From assembly GCA_013365325.1 (NCBI GenBank), contig JABVXV010000012.1, forward strand, positions 124,001 through 188,000: a stretch of 64,000 nt of DNA, in the 5' to 3' direction. Below, in pieces: positions 33,901-49,300 of the stretch (the stretch's first letter is position 1; every line of letters starts with the position of its first letter). The stretch comes from Dipetalonema caudispina (taxonomy: Eukaryota > Nematoda > Chromadorea > Rhabditida > Onchocercidae). The notes under the pieces were generated by a model. The model was not told where the DNA came from. It made no database searches and worked only from the letters and a program-made list of their open reading frames with translations. A program made the translations under genes and the position numbers.

Positions 33901-34056
33901 CAAAGGTTCGATAGCACTTGAATAAAATTGTGTGTAGATCTTACCAAAAAAGCTTGCGCTATGCCCGTTTGTTGTTTGGTTTCCGATAATAAAAAGAAAA
34001 TAGGCTCGTGCTACCTTAAGGTACATTATTATGCTGTATTTTCGTTATTTTTTTAA

Positions 34057-36639
34057 ATGGGAATGCCTCCAGATAAAGGAAAATGTTTGGTGGAAAACTT
34101 CTATAAACGGTTGTTTGAATCGAGTTTGATAGAAACAGTTTGTTGTGATCCGAATATGCCTTTCTATGGTGCGCGGTTGGTATATTCTAGACAGATTTCA
34201 TGTCGAAATTTATCTAGTTTGCCAGATACCTTTAAGCCCTTTAAATTTATCAATCGGATAATCTCATATATTGATGATGTGACAGGTGCTACAGAAATTC
34301 GTGAAGCTCATACAACGTTAAAACAGGTTATTTTTGTAATATTTATTTTAAATCCAAAATTTCTAGAGGGCATTTTATGATAACCGTGAACATAGACATA
34401 TTTGCAGTATTATTTGATAAAACTAGTTTTTGATTCCTCTGTGATCCTACTTGGGTACTGGTCACAGTTTAGACTGGTAGCTGCTGCATTGTGTTGAATG
34501 TCCAGTGAAAAGTATTTTCGTCTAATACTTTTATCCGCCCTTTCATATTATTTTACTAGGCAAATTGGAAAAAAGCTGTGTTAATAAAGTTAGACGACGT
34601 GAGAGCATATAATCTGGTGGGTGATGAAATGATTAATGGTTAACCTCGCGAAAGGACTGTTGGAAGACGCATGCATTTCTGCATTTAACTTATGCTAAAG
34701 CAGTCACCAAAAAACGTAATGCTTTAGATAATCGAACTTTGTGCATAGAGGATAGATTGAAGGAACTGGTATGAAAGGGAATTCAAGTATTATAGAATTC
34801 TTATTGCTCCAATAAGCTGTGCTCAAAACACATTTGTTGAATATTGTTAAGCATTGAAACTATTTCAGAATGAAAAAAAATTGCAAGATGCTCAGGCTTT
34901 ACGGCGTAAAAAACGTGATGAATTAGATACATTACAAATACGAATGAAACAGATACACAGTGAACTGGACAGATTTTCTCGTGGAGATGACAAGTACGTC
35001 TTGTCTCTCAGTTATTTTTGTTTTCTCTTTTCTTCAATTTATTCCTACAATTGGTGTCAGTCTTCAATGACTTCGTAAACATCATGCTATCGTTGCGCAC
35101 ATGTGGAGAGATAAAAATTTGTTTTCTGCATTTAGTAATCTACCAATTCTTTGTGAAAGGAATTTTAGCGTGAACTTTGTCTGATATAGTAGATGAAACA
35201 TACACTGTTCAGTTGATAGCACATGGCATATGTAAATTTTTGTCAAATTTTGCAGGTATTTACATTTGTTAACTGAAGAACATGCAGTCATAAAAAGTGA
35301 GCAGCTTTTAATTGCCGAAGTCAGAAAAGCGGATGAAGCCGAAAAAGTGGCATTTGATGAATTGTCAAGTACGCTTCGGACTAGTCATGCGAAGGAACAA
35401 GAACAGTGAGTTTGAATCTTTTTGACAAAAGAAGGAGGTGGTGATGTTTTAATGATACTAGTTTCTCAGTTCAGGTTACTTTGGATGTGTCATTGTAGAT
35501 AACAGGTCTCATTAACCTGGATCATAATTAACTTATTTCTTCCCGTAACTGTATTTTCTTCTTTCCATTCCAATGGAATAACTTAGATGAAGGGCCGTGT
35601 ATTTCTAGGAATCCTGTATTTCAGATCGGATCGAGTTAAAACGTGGACAGTTATAGCTTCCACACTTGGTGCATTATTTGGAATTGTTGGCGCTTGGGTG
35701 GCAAATGAAGTTAGGATGCGTAAAATGAAAGAGCTTGTACCAGACTCTGCACTGTTGACACCATTAGTAAAAGAGATGACTTCATTGGTTGAGAAACAGC
35801 AGAATGAGGTAAATATGAAACTATAGCTTCTCACTACAGATTAAGAACATAAATTTAGATATCACAATTAGTCTCTATTGACGATCAGTTATTGAACTGG
35901 TGAAAAATGGTATGGTTTTGAAGTGCGGAGTCCCATCCTACAATTTCTTCCATTATATTATACTTTTCAATAAGCTGGAAAAGTTTTTTATATCCTTAGC
36001 GATGGATATGGTACTCAACAACAAAGCCGTCATCCAAAGCATAGATTCCGTACAAGCCATTTTAGTTTTTTGATGTTCAAGTATTATCTTAACTAAATCT
36101 CTAACATATATCACTAGATTTCCTTTAATTATGTGACCAAATAATCTTTAAATCTTACTAGCTTTACTTAGAGATGTTTTGCTTTTTGCCACAATTCCAC
36201 TGTGCTATCACCTATCAAGACGCTGAAATAATGTTGTCGAAAACTGGTTACGTATTCTAAGTAAAAAATATTACAGGTGGCTGCATTTATCACGGACATT
36301 AGAGAAGCGATGCATTTAAAAGCCGCCGAAGGGATAGCAATTAAAGGCCTGAATGATTACGTACTTCCTGAAACGATCATCAACCTTCTACAGGAGCAAA
36401 ATAAAGTTTTGACTAAGGAACTTGATGCTATAAAACGCCTGATTGCAATAGAACTGAACTTGAAAGCGGAAACACCAAATGTGGTCTACATTGGCAATGA
36501 CATGGAGGATCTCCTCAGCAAATCAGAAAAAAATATTGAATCCAAAATGAAATTGCAGACACTTGTTGAAGTAGTTTTTCTATATACCCTTATAGCTGTA
36601 TCCTTACCTTTGATCTATGCCTTCTTCAAAGGACCCTAG
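34057..36639 (+). CDS. ccdc51: CCDC51/MITOK-like mitochondrial coiled-coil membrane protein
   Basis: Human CCDC51 is the pore-forming subunit (MITOK) of the mitochondrial ATP-sensitive K+ channel in the inner membrane. Exons read here: 34057-34326, about 34560-34620, a probable exon at about 34660-34768, 34869-34993, 35256-35405, 35625-35808, 36277-36639. A long charged coiled coil (RRKKRDELDTLQIRMKQIH; LLIAEVRKADEAEK) leads into the first membrane segment with the family hallmark RVKTWTVIASTLGALFGIVG. This is followed by a basic helix (NEVRMRKMKELV), another amphipathic region, and a second membrane segment near the C-terminus (VVFLYTLIAVSLPLIYAFF). The ATG at 34057 opens the first exon, but no classic mitochondrial presequence is obvious, so an upstream exon may be missing. 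A poly(A) signal AATAAA is near 36854. The family match rests on the TM1 neighbourhood and overall architecture. The channel role is family knowledge. Confidence 0.8.
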
Positions 36640-37169
36640 GGCATTAGCGTTTAATTCCCGGTGGCAGTGTATTGCTTTCGTTTTAAAACATAACATCAGG
36701 CATGTTGCCTTTACGGGTATTTAAAAATAATATCGTCAAGCAGAACTGGTTTCTTGTCTTTGTTTTGTTTAGTACATATATGTGCATCCGAGCTCCCAGA
36801 ACGCTCGGTAACGACAGTTTGTGTTCACTGCATTATGTTGTTTGTAAATTGCAAATAAAACTGCCTGTGTAAATTCATTCACCTTCAGGGTATGATATTT
36901 TTAAATAGCGATGTTGCCAGCGCCATGCACTTCTCAATTCAAGAAGTTCTTATCAAATCAGGATATGTACTACCCGTCCAAATTCAGAGTCAGGATAACT
37001 TTGCATCGTGTAATGACAATTAATAAATTTCATTTATAATTCGTCACAAGGGATGCAGTTACAAAACGTGGCAAGTGAGGACATATGAATCATTTATTCT
37101 GATTTTGTCGAGAGAATAAACATCACTTGAAAAGATGAGTAGGAATAGATACCTTCCAATGAACCATAA
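36640..37169. other. Convergent spacer CCDC51 / MetAP2
   Basis: 3' flanks of two genes facing each other; AATAAA at about 36854-36859 for the plus-strand gene. No further coding signal. Confidence 0.5.
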
Positions 37170-40189
<3,020 letters not shown>

Positions 40190-40400
40190 TGCAATACTGT
40201 GCTCGATTTATTAGACTAAAACACATCAACTTTTATAAAACATAAAACTCCAGAAACAAAAGAAGGCGTATCTGTTTCTATATAAGTTCATTTGCAAATA
40301 ATGAAAGTATCGGCATCGAAAAGAAAAAACAACCGTTCAAAACTTCTCCCCATATAAATAGTAAAGACGTCCCTACTTGCCAAGTAGATTATATACTACT

Positions 40401-40404
40401 ATAT

Positions 40405-40441
<37 letters not shown>
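40401..40441. repeat. AT microsatellite
   Basis: About 40 bases of nearly pure AT about 100 bases outside the left arm of the inverted-repeat element. Confidence 0.93.
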
Positions 40442-40445
<4 letters not shown>

Positions 40446-40544
40446 TGTCAAAGACCTAAACACGTATCTATTATCACATAAGAAATAACACGGAACTGCT
40501 AGTAATGGAATCTTTGCAGTTCCAAAAGCTGCCACAACCATCAA

Positions 40545-41790
40545 GATCTTTCAGAGGCCATCAAAGCTATCCGGAGATCATCAGAACTATCCAGGGTTCA
40601 CCAAGTTCGGTAACTGAGTGGAGTGTATTTCCACAATGATAACGTGAGTGTACAATCGATACGAGAGAAAAAAAGGAGGAGGTTACTTTTCCCCTCCAAA
40701 ACTACAAATTAAAATCCTAAAATGCAAAACAACCAGTCTGACCCTACTTCTTGCAGCACTGCAACTGCCAGTCTCCGTTCTTTAAAGAGTTCAGCATGAG
40801 CAGGCACGTCATACTAACCCCGCTTGTTGATATCAAACCAAATTTCCTTAAGTCGCCCTGTACCACCCTAATCACTTTCCATTGCTCTACAAAGTAGTCT
40901 CTTATGGTCATGATGTCCTACGTAGAATGAAAGATTGTAACTATTAGTGGAAGTTGCTAATTGGGATATTGCAGGGTCATCATCGATGCTTACAGTGGCA
41001 CACCGTTCAGTATGCACTCAAGTGGTGATCAATGGCAAAAAAGATGTTCAATCCGCTACTCCCCTATATTCAATTTCTTATTGGTATGGAGTTGGTCTTG
41101 AAGTGCTTACCTTACCCATTCACTAATTTAAAATCCCAAATCCTCAGTGAAACAACAATGGGTTATTTTATCGTCCTTTCACCATGTGTCCGTTGCCCTA
41201 AGAAATAGGTATACGACGGGGCAAAATAATCGGATTGTCTGGCTGCACTGCTCACAGGAAAACGAAAGAGAATGATTAAAGCGACCAACATGTTCAATCA
41301 AAGGATTCCAGATTACCCGTGACCATCTCAAATTAAGGTACAAGAGGTCACTGTCAGGATACCCGCATCCAGCGACCCATCCATCTTTAACACACCAAGC
41401 TGCATAAAGTGGGGACGCAATGAAAGGTGGTGTCTTTCATAACGTTTTTATCATGGTGGTACAGGGCGACGCAGGAAATTTGGTTTAATATCAATAAGCC
41501 GGGTTGGTATCACGAGGTTATGCGTACTGGACTCTTTAAAGAAGGGGGATTGAAAGTTGCAGTATTGCAGTAAGCGGGGTCAGGTTGGTTGCTTTACATT
41601 TTAGGATTTTAATTTGTAATTGGGGGAGGAAAGTAACCTCCACCCTTTTTGTCGTATCGATCGTACATCGTGTTATCACTGAGATACACTCTACTCAGTT
41701 ACCGAACTTGGTGAACCCTAGAGAGTTCTGATGATCCCCAGTAGCTTTGACTTTTGAATGATCCGATGATTCCTGGATAATCGGAAGCGG
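40545..41790. mobile_element. Foldback (inverted-repeat) element, non-autonomous transposon candidate
   Basis: Left arm about 40545-40872 and right arm about 41455-41790 are inverted copies with roughly 80% identity by eye. Matching blocks include GGGTTCACCAAGTTCGGTAA with TTACCGAACTTGGTGAACCC, TTAAAATCCTAAAATG with CATTTTAGGATTTTAA, and GTCGCCCTGTACCACC with GGTGGTACAGGGCGAC. The spacer of about 580 bases has no long ORF. Composition is visibly less AT-rich than the flanks. This is the form of a long-arm MITE or foldback transposon. Target-site duplications were not identified because the outer ends fade. It could also be a local inverted duplication. Confidence 0.72.
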
Positions 41791-43323
41791 TAGGACTTGA
41801 AGGCAAGTAAATAAAGGAAGACGGAGGAGAACACTTCATCGACTTCTAGATTTTAGAGTAGGGTTCGGCGCGCAAGTAATGCGACCCAAACTCTATTCAC
41901 TAGCTGGAACTTCCGGCAAGTAGCAAAGTTCTCCGTACAACAATCCCTAAATAAATTGTGGAGACGGTAGGAAACAGACCTATCTGCTTACCTGAAGATC
42001 AGATATCTGGAATTCCTCCGAATTTAGCTCGCTTCAAAACGAGACTTCACCGGGTGCACCTCCTTCACTCTGGACTTTTATAACTGCAACCGCAAAATTC
42101 CATTCGTGATCGGTTTGTGGTTCACTATTCCTGTCTTGCACAAGGTTAATGTAAGACTGCACGCTTCTCAGAATTTCCGGAATTACAATCCTTTTTGCAA
42201 AATCCATAAAGTCAGCATATAGAGGAATTCTTAAGAGAGGTTGCAAACCGTCTTTTCATGAAAGAAACATACATAAAACAGAACTTATAACTATGGAAAC
42301 CATTCACGGGAACCGTCGATGAGATCTATGCAATTACGCTCGATCATTTAGTCACACATAGTGAATATGTGGAGATAACTGTGCCTTGTACATATTTAAT
42401 GTTATAAAATGTTATTCAAAGAACATAATCAAAAGAGAAAAAATTATTCATCTACTTGAAACACTAAGAAATGAATATCAGCAGCAAGTATACACGAATA
42501 CACATACCACGTTTGAATGCAGCTCGCATGACCGTTTAGTTGTTTACAATAAAACATATAACAGCAAACTTAATGAATACGTTACAGGAGAGGAATGGAA
42601 GATAAAAATACGATTTTATAAAACGAAATTCATAAATAAGATATAAATTAACCCAGCATGTAAAAAAATGAAGAAAGAACATATTTGACTACTTTTACCC
42701 ACTCACCGAATATCAAATGCGATCAGTTATCAAATCAATCACGTTATGATACTAAACAGAATGGAACGGTCGCGCATTTGCTGCATATATGGATTTCAAC
42801 AACAATCGGCTAAACTGGATTCAAATTCTTTAAGAATGGATGAAACTTCGTAGAAAGTTGAAACAGACGTCAGATGAAAGCATATTTATACAAAAACTTA
42901 CGTTAAGATGAACACGAACAATCTAAAATCAACTATCTCTTATCTACTCTACCACTTTTTTTCATGCCCCGTTTAATAATCAAGAAAATATTTAATAAAT
43001 TATTGAAACATCCGATGGACACCTGTATATGAAAGGGAGGCAGTAATGATAGGCGTTTAAGGGTCGCTCGTATAGGATACAAAACCTACTAAAAGAAATG
43101 AGGTTTGAAAAGAATTTAGTGTCTACAGGAAAGCGTGGGTATTCGATGAGTATAAATCGCGTGTTTTACCTAATCACAGATGATTAACAACGTGAAAATC
43201 TTGCATTACACTTTCCACTATTCAAAAAATATTGCTTCCATATAATCGATAAGCAATTGCTGGTTTTAATCTGATTCCATTCATGTAAATATTTGCCATG
43301 ACAATGTCAGTCAGTTAATAAGT

Positions 43324-46300
43324 TTAGAAGCCTTCATCCCAACCAGAAAACTCATCAGGTGGTACGTCTTGTTCCGGTGGGTAGCTATCAAAGTTCGTCA
43401 CATCTGATGGACTTGCCACCTTTGGCACAATTGGTGCTTTCAAAGTTCTTGACCTCAGGCCTTCCCAGTCGAAACCCATAAACCACCTAAAAAATATGCA
43501 GTTCGAAATTATGTTTTTTCCATTACACTTCTTTTGACAGAATTCAAGCAACCATATCATACTGATATTCGAACAAGAGAGAAATCAATCCGTTGCCTAT
43601 TTATTTCCAAAATCTGATCAGATTGAAAAATGCATACCTATGTTTACGGATATCACCAACACCTCCACTACCACAGCCAAGACGTTCACCGGGATTATCT
43701 TTGCAGAGTTTTTTAACAAGAGCCGTTGCCGTTTTCCCAATTCGCCGATTTGGAATTTCTAAGGCATCCACGCCTTTCAATATTAGTGTGTAAGTTTTCA
43801 TCGGATCTGCAGCCTAAGAAAATGAACAGTAAATGACATGAACTTGACCATCTTTTTTCACACCTCTAAATTCAACAGGTAATTTTTCACACCTCTAAAT
43901 TCAACAACAAGGTTTTCATCACTTCATTTGCTCCCGCATAAACTTTCAAGTTAACAGTAAGTTTTACCTGAAACGGTGGACGACCGAGCATTAATTCACA
44001 AATATAGATTCCTAATGCCCAGTAATCAGCTGCTTGGTCATGTCCCTTGTTAAGGATAATTTCAGGGGAAACATATTCTGGCGTACCACAGAAAGTCCAC
44101 GTTTTGCGTCCACTTGCTAACTTTTTCGCGAAACCAAAATCGACCTACAAAATTTTAATGGATCAACGGCAGAAAAATGATTTAATTAAATGGCAAAAAT
44201 ATATAAATAGAACAAAAATGTACCATGCTAATAGATGGATACTTACAAGTTTGAGATATCCTGTCTGGGTGAGTAAGCAGTTTTCTGGCTTTAAGTCACG
44301 GTAAACAATGTTTTTTCTGTGCAGATATTCAAGCGCCTCCAAAACACAAGCGACATAAAATCGAGCGGTATAGTCATCAAAGTGCCCTCTGTCTCGAAGT
44401 GTAGTCCACAACTCACCACCCAAACAAACTTCCATCAGCATATAAACGTATTTGGCATCACGAAATGTTGTATATAACCTGAAAAACAACGAGGTAATGA
44501 TCTCAAACTGGAACTAGATGATGGCTTACTGATTTAAATAACGACGAAACACAAAAATTACATGTAAATTTTCCAGTTAACTAAACAACATTAAAAAAAA
44601 TCAATCGCATATCTTTCGAATTACCTGACAATCCAGTCTGAACGAGTTTCCATCATAATATTTCTCTCTGCAAAAATATGCTCTTGTTGCCTTGTATCTA
44701 CAATATGCTTCTTTTTCAAAGCTTTCAGTGCAAATGTTCGCATTTTGTCACCACTGATGCAAACCTGAATCATCTTTTATAGGTGATATCGATTAAACTA
44801 TCACTAAAACAATCTAGATACCCAAAGATATGGAAATTACGACTGTTAGTAGTGTCAAAGCATGACCTCGCAGCTATATTATGAATATTTTGTCTACTTA
44901 TAAAACTTCTTAAACACTGCAATATACACAAAAGTCTTAATTTTATTAATAACCAATAAAAACTATTTTCTGTTCTTTACAGACAATAAATAACTTGCTT
45001 AACAAAAATTTTTCTCCCCTAAATAAAATCTGCAGATTGGAGTTACTAAGCTAAGCATACCTTTGCCGAAAACCACCGTGTGTCAAAAAGTTTATTACTC
45101 TACCAACAGAATTAACCCAATTTATTCATGTGTTGATGTAGATACCTAGTTCACTTAAATATTTCTAACCTAGAACCTTACTTGCAATCTCAACTCTTGT
45201 ATTTCAAACTCTTATAGCACTTAGAGTATGTGCTATACAGGTTTTAACTTTCTCTTTGTTTAACTTCATCTTGTCAAAAAAAGACATCACTTGACTGTTT
45301 TAGCAAACAATATAAATCTTTCTTCTGTCAAATCTATGTATTACTTCAAGTATGATGAGCTACTGTCAAAATTTATTAAATAATTTCTCTATCTTGCAAC
45401 TATTTAGCTTATTAAGGCATATTCTCGAAGTTGCAAAGACACTGTCATTAAATAAGTTGAAAACGCATTGCCACATGCAGTGTAGTATTTACTGACAGGC
45501 TAGACAAGGGAACCCAAACTACCAACACAACAAAGGCAATACGACTGATGCCGTTTTTTCGAATAACAACATGCATACGCGCAGTGACCACAGATTTTAT
45601 CTCTGAATAAATGATAGTTTAAGACGCATCATACTACATCACTCGAAGCTAAAATGACACACATGTCAAAGAATTTTACTATCCAAAACACTAACCAATT
45701 CAACACGACCAAAACCACCAACACCAAGTGTAACAATCCTTTTCAAATTTCTTAACTGCAAATCAGCAAATTCTTTCTCCTGAGCAGTCTTTTCTGACGG
45801 TGGTGGTTCGGGTACAACACTGAAATAAAATATTTCTGTAACGTCACCAACCAAACTGCACTTCTTACGTAAATAAGAAATGTAAAAATTTGTGAACACT
45901 GAAAAAAATGATTACTCACATAGTGGCTCTCCTTTGTGAATCCCCGTAGTCTCGATTTAAGGCTTCAAGATCTCCAATCAGTTTTGTGAATGACTCTCTG
46001 TCAAGTGTCACAACTTCTACACCTGGATTAATTGCGATGACACTCGCTGTTCTCACCTGGAAAAGCTTCTATTGAATAGAAAAGCGCAGCAAAAGTAGTA
46101 GGTAATATTAAAATATTGCACATAAGCTTACCTCTTCACCAAGAAGGGCTTTTTCGCCAAAAAAGTCGCCCTGCTTTAAAATGCGTATCTCTCGAGGCTC
46201 CGGTTCGTCTTCAATCTGCTGCGTAACACGAACTTGACCACTTGTAAGGATGAAGAATGTGTCGCCCTTAAAGAAAATTTTTGTAGAAAGTACAACACAA

Positions 46301-49300
46301 TATTAACAAGATTGAACTAGATTTGCCAAATCAAAATCATCAAATCCTTCCGAGTGATTCCATGCATTGCCACAGTCAGCTGCAAAAAAAAAAGAAAAAC
46401 AAGCCTTTTCTCCTTCTCGAATAATGTAATTTCCACCGGAATAATAATCTTGGTCCAAAACATCAGCAATTTTTGATATTCGATCTTCCGATAGATTTTC
46501 AAATAACGATACCTACAGCAACGAATTAGGAAGATTAGACTGATTATGACACTAGTACAGTATTTTTGATACAGTAGTAGGGAATCTCAGTAACTTCCAT
46601 AAATCGAATTTTGATTGCTATTCAAAAAATGATGTTCTAATATGCACATTTTCAAAATATTACTGAGTATAAACAAACTTTGCTAAGAAATGCCATTAAC
46701 TGTGCATGTCTTTCCATACCCAAACGCATAGTAATCATTTGGAAGACAGAACGATCCAACACCCATAACTGGACATCTGACAATGCTTGCACAGATGCTG
46801 TTCTGAAAATACATTTTCTCTCAAGTAAGTGACTGTAGAAACATACCCTTAACATATACTAAACAGAAGGAACTTGAGTGCTTCCAATTCTAAACTTCCG
46901 AAAAGAAGGGAAAATTTAGAAATACTCATATGCCATGAGGTTTCGAAATCCTTACAGGGAATACAACACAAAAACATAAATCTGCAAGGAATTCAAACCG
47001 CAGATCCAAGATAATCTGGAGCGACTTACCTAACACAGTTATAAAGAATAGCAAGTTCCCCCATAACAACTCCTGCGCCCAACTTTCCCAAAACAATACC
47101 TTCGCGTGATACTTGAAGCTGTCCCTCTGAAATGGCATTTCAGAGTAGCACCTGCACTCAATTGAATACTTTTATCTGACAATAATGTAATAACAATGCC
47201 TCGTTTTGTCGGTTACTCCGGAAGACAAACAAATAATGAGAAAAAATAAATTTTCTTAAAACATTACCAAATAAAAAAATATAGTCTAATAAATCAAAAA
47301 AATGGGAACCAAACCTGCAACAACAAACAGTCGATCTCCAGGCTCACCCTCCTGTATGACCCACTGACCTGCACGAGCACGCATTTCATACATGCATTCT
47401 ACCAGTTCTATAACTTGCTCTTTAGCAAGCTGTCGCAGGAAGTCGTTTTTCTGAACTGCATCCCGAATAAGCTGTTTCGAACTGAATTAAAATGCTACGG
47501 AACAACCGATAGTGCTTCCGTAAAACATAACCTGCTATTTCAGCTTCTCTCTACTCACTGAATGCTATTCAAATTAATGAAAACAATAACTGAATTCGTA
47601 CTTCTATTCCAAATTAGTGTTCCAACCCATCTTAAGAAGATGGATCATGCTATCCTCCCATTTTTCTTCTATCAACTTCATTGTCCTTAGAGTTATAATG
47701 AGCTCAATTGAAAGGGAAAAGTAAATCTTTATTCCTGATACAGAACCTCAGTGCTTTAATTTTTTAAATTATTATAACTAAATGAAATTAGAAGGAAGTT
47801 ACAATTATATCGCGCTTACATATGAAAATTGTAAATCAGTATTAATACAGAGTTTGCTAACAAAGCGCACAATTTGATGTGATCCAGTAATGCCAAACTT
47901 TCACTACATAGTTTCAGAACAAATTAACTGTTACACCGAAACTCCGCTTCTTAGTAAGAACCCATGAAGCACTTAAAGTTTACTTCCGCATTTATTTAAG
48001 CTGCAATAATAAAATAGCTCTACTTTTTTAAAATAATCAAACATAAAAGAATGTGAGCAGATATACGAACCCAGCAGATTTTGGATGATGTTGTAAGGTA
48101 GCTTTCTGCGTATCTAGGTTAGCTGGTTCTGCAGATACTGCCATTTTCTTGGAACGAATACCGTCATCGGCAGTTGGCAACACCGCCTTCTGCTGAAGCT
48201 CAGTTCGCAACTCCTCGGTACCCCACGAAGCCTGCAGCTAACAAATTAATGTAATGTATATCCATACAAAACTAAAGGAAATGCAGTACATTCGAAGCAT
48301 CCTGACTACTTTCATACAGGCGATCATACCTTTTGAGTACTGCTTAATGCTGCAACGGATTGTGCTTTCTGATCAAGTACAGAACGAAGTTTGTCACATT
48401 CTGACTGAAAATAATTGAACTATCAGTTACAAAAGGAAGAAAACTTGGTCACTAAAATTTGACATGATTCCAACATAAATTATCAAAATTTCACAAATAA
48501 CAGCTTCAAAGTAAAACTTTCTGAAAGCAAAGAACCGTATTAACAAAGCATGCCTGTAATGTCCGCACTTCTTTTTCCAATTCATTGATTCTTTTCAACT
48601 GTGTTTCCACGGTACTTTGCTGCTGCCGGATTTGACGCTCCTTTTTCTCAATAGTTTCTTCCAGTTGAGGAATGAGCTTCTGGATTTCGTTGGCATCATA
48701 AGTCCGTGTGCCTATTTGTACCTAGAAAACGACAAATTATAAATTGACCAAAAATTTTATAATTTTACTTCATTTCAATCTTCTTATACCACGAAAAATA
48801 GTTACCTTTTGCGCCACACTTTCGAAAAAGTAAGAGCAAGCCCGTGAGTGCTGCACAACATTCAGATTTTAAATCAAACAATTCCAGCAACAAAATCAAA
48901 CAATAGCGGTTGCTTTTCTGATTACATGAACTGCATAACGCTCCTCACCCCAACTCAGCACCATTTCTACAGCTGAGAAATCAACACAAGAATTGAGTTT
49001 CTGATTATCTCATTTACTGCTTTTGTATTTCTATTTTCATTAATTATAAATGACAAATATTAGCGCGAAATGACCAAAGAATCTTGCTGGTATCGACTCT
49101 TTTCATTCGCTTTCTTCCAACTATTTAAGCAAACATTACTCAATTCATCATCTACTTCAATGATCAAAAATTAAATTTTTTATCCTGTCCATGTGGTTGA
49201 CAGTTTGACAAAAAAAAACTATACTTTACTGCTTATAGTTCTGTAAAAATAAGACTGAGAGTTGATGAAATTCCACTAAACCTAATTCATTTTTCTTCCG

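Larger units (their letters stand above)
30248..34056. other. Divergent intergenic region (vinculin / CCDC51) with simple repeats
   Basis: This region lies between two divergently transcribed genes and should contain both promoters. It holds a CT run, GGAT/GATA-type tetranucleotides, and an AGT/CAG trinucleotide array. The serine- or glutamine-rich frames at 30536-31083 are caused by that array, not by a recognisable protein. The remainder (31100-34056) shows only short ORFs with no family match. Confidence 0.55.
40190..43323. other. MetAP2 upstream region with foldback element, no confirmed gene
   Basis: Apart from the AT array and inverted repeat listed separately, no gene is supported. 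A minus-strand ORF at 42034-42246 (70 codons) lacks family motifs. The segment 42250-43320 is AT-rich flank downstream of the kinase gene. Confidence 0.45.
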
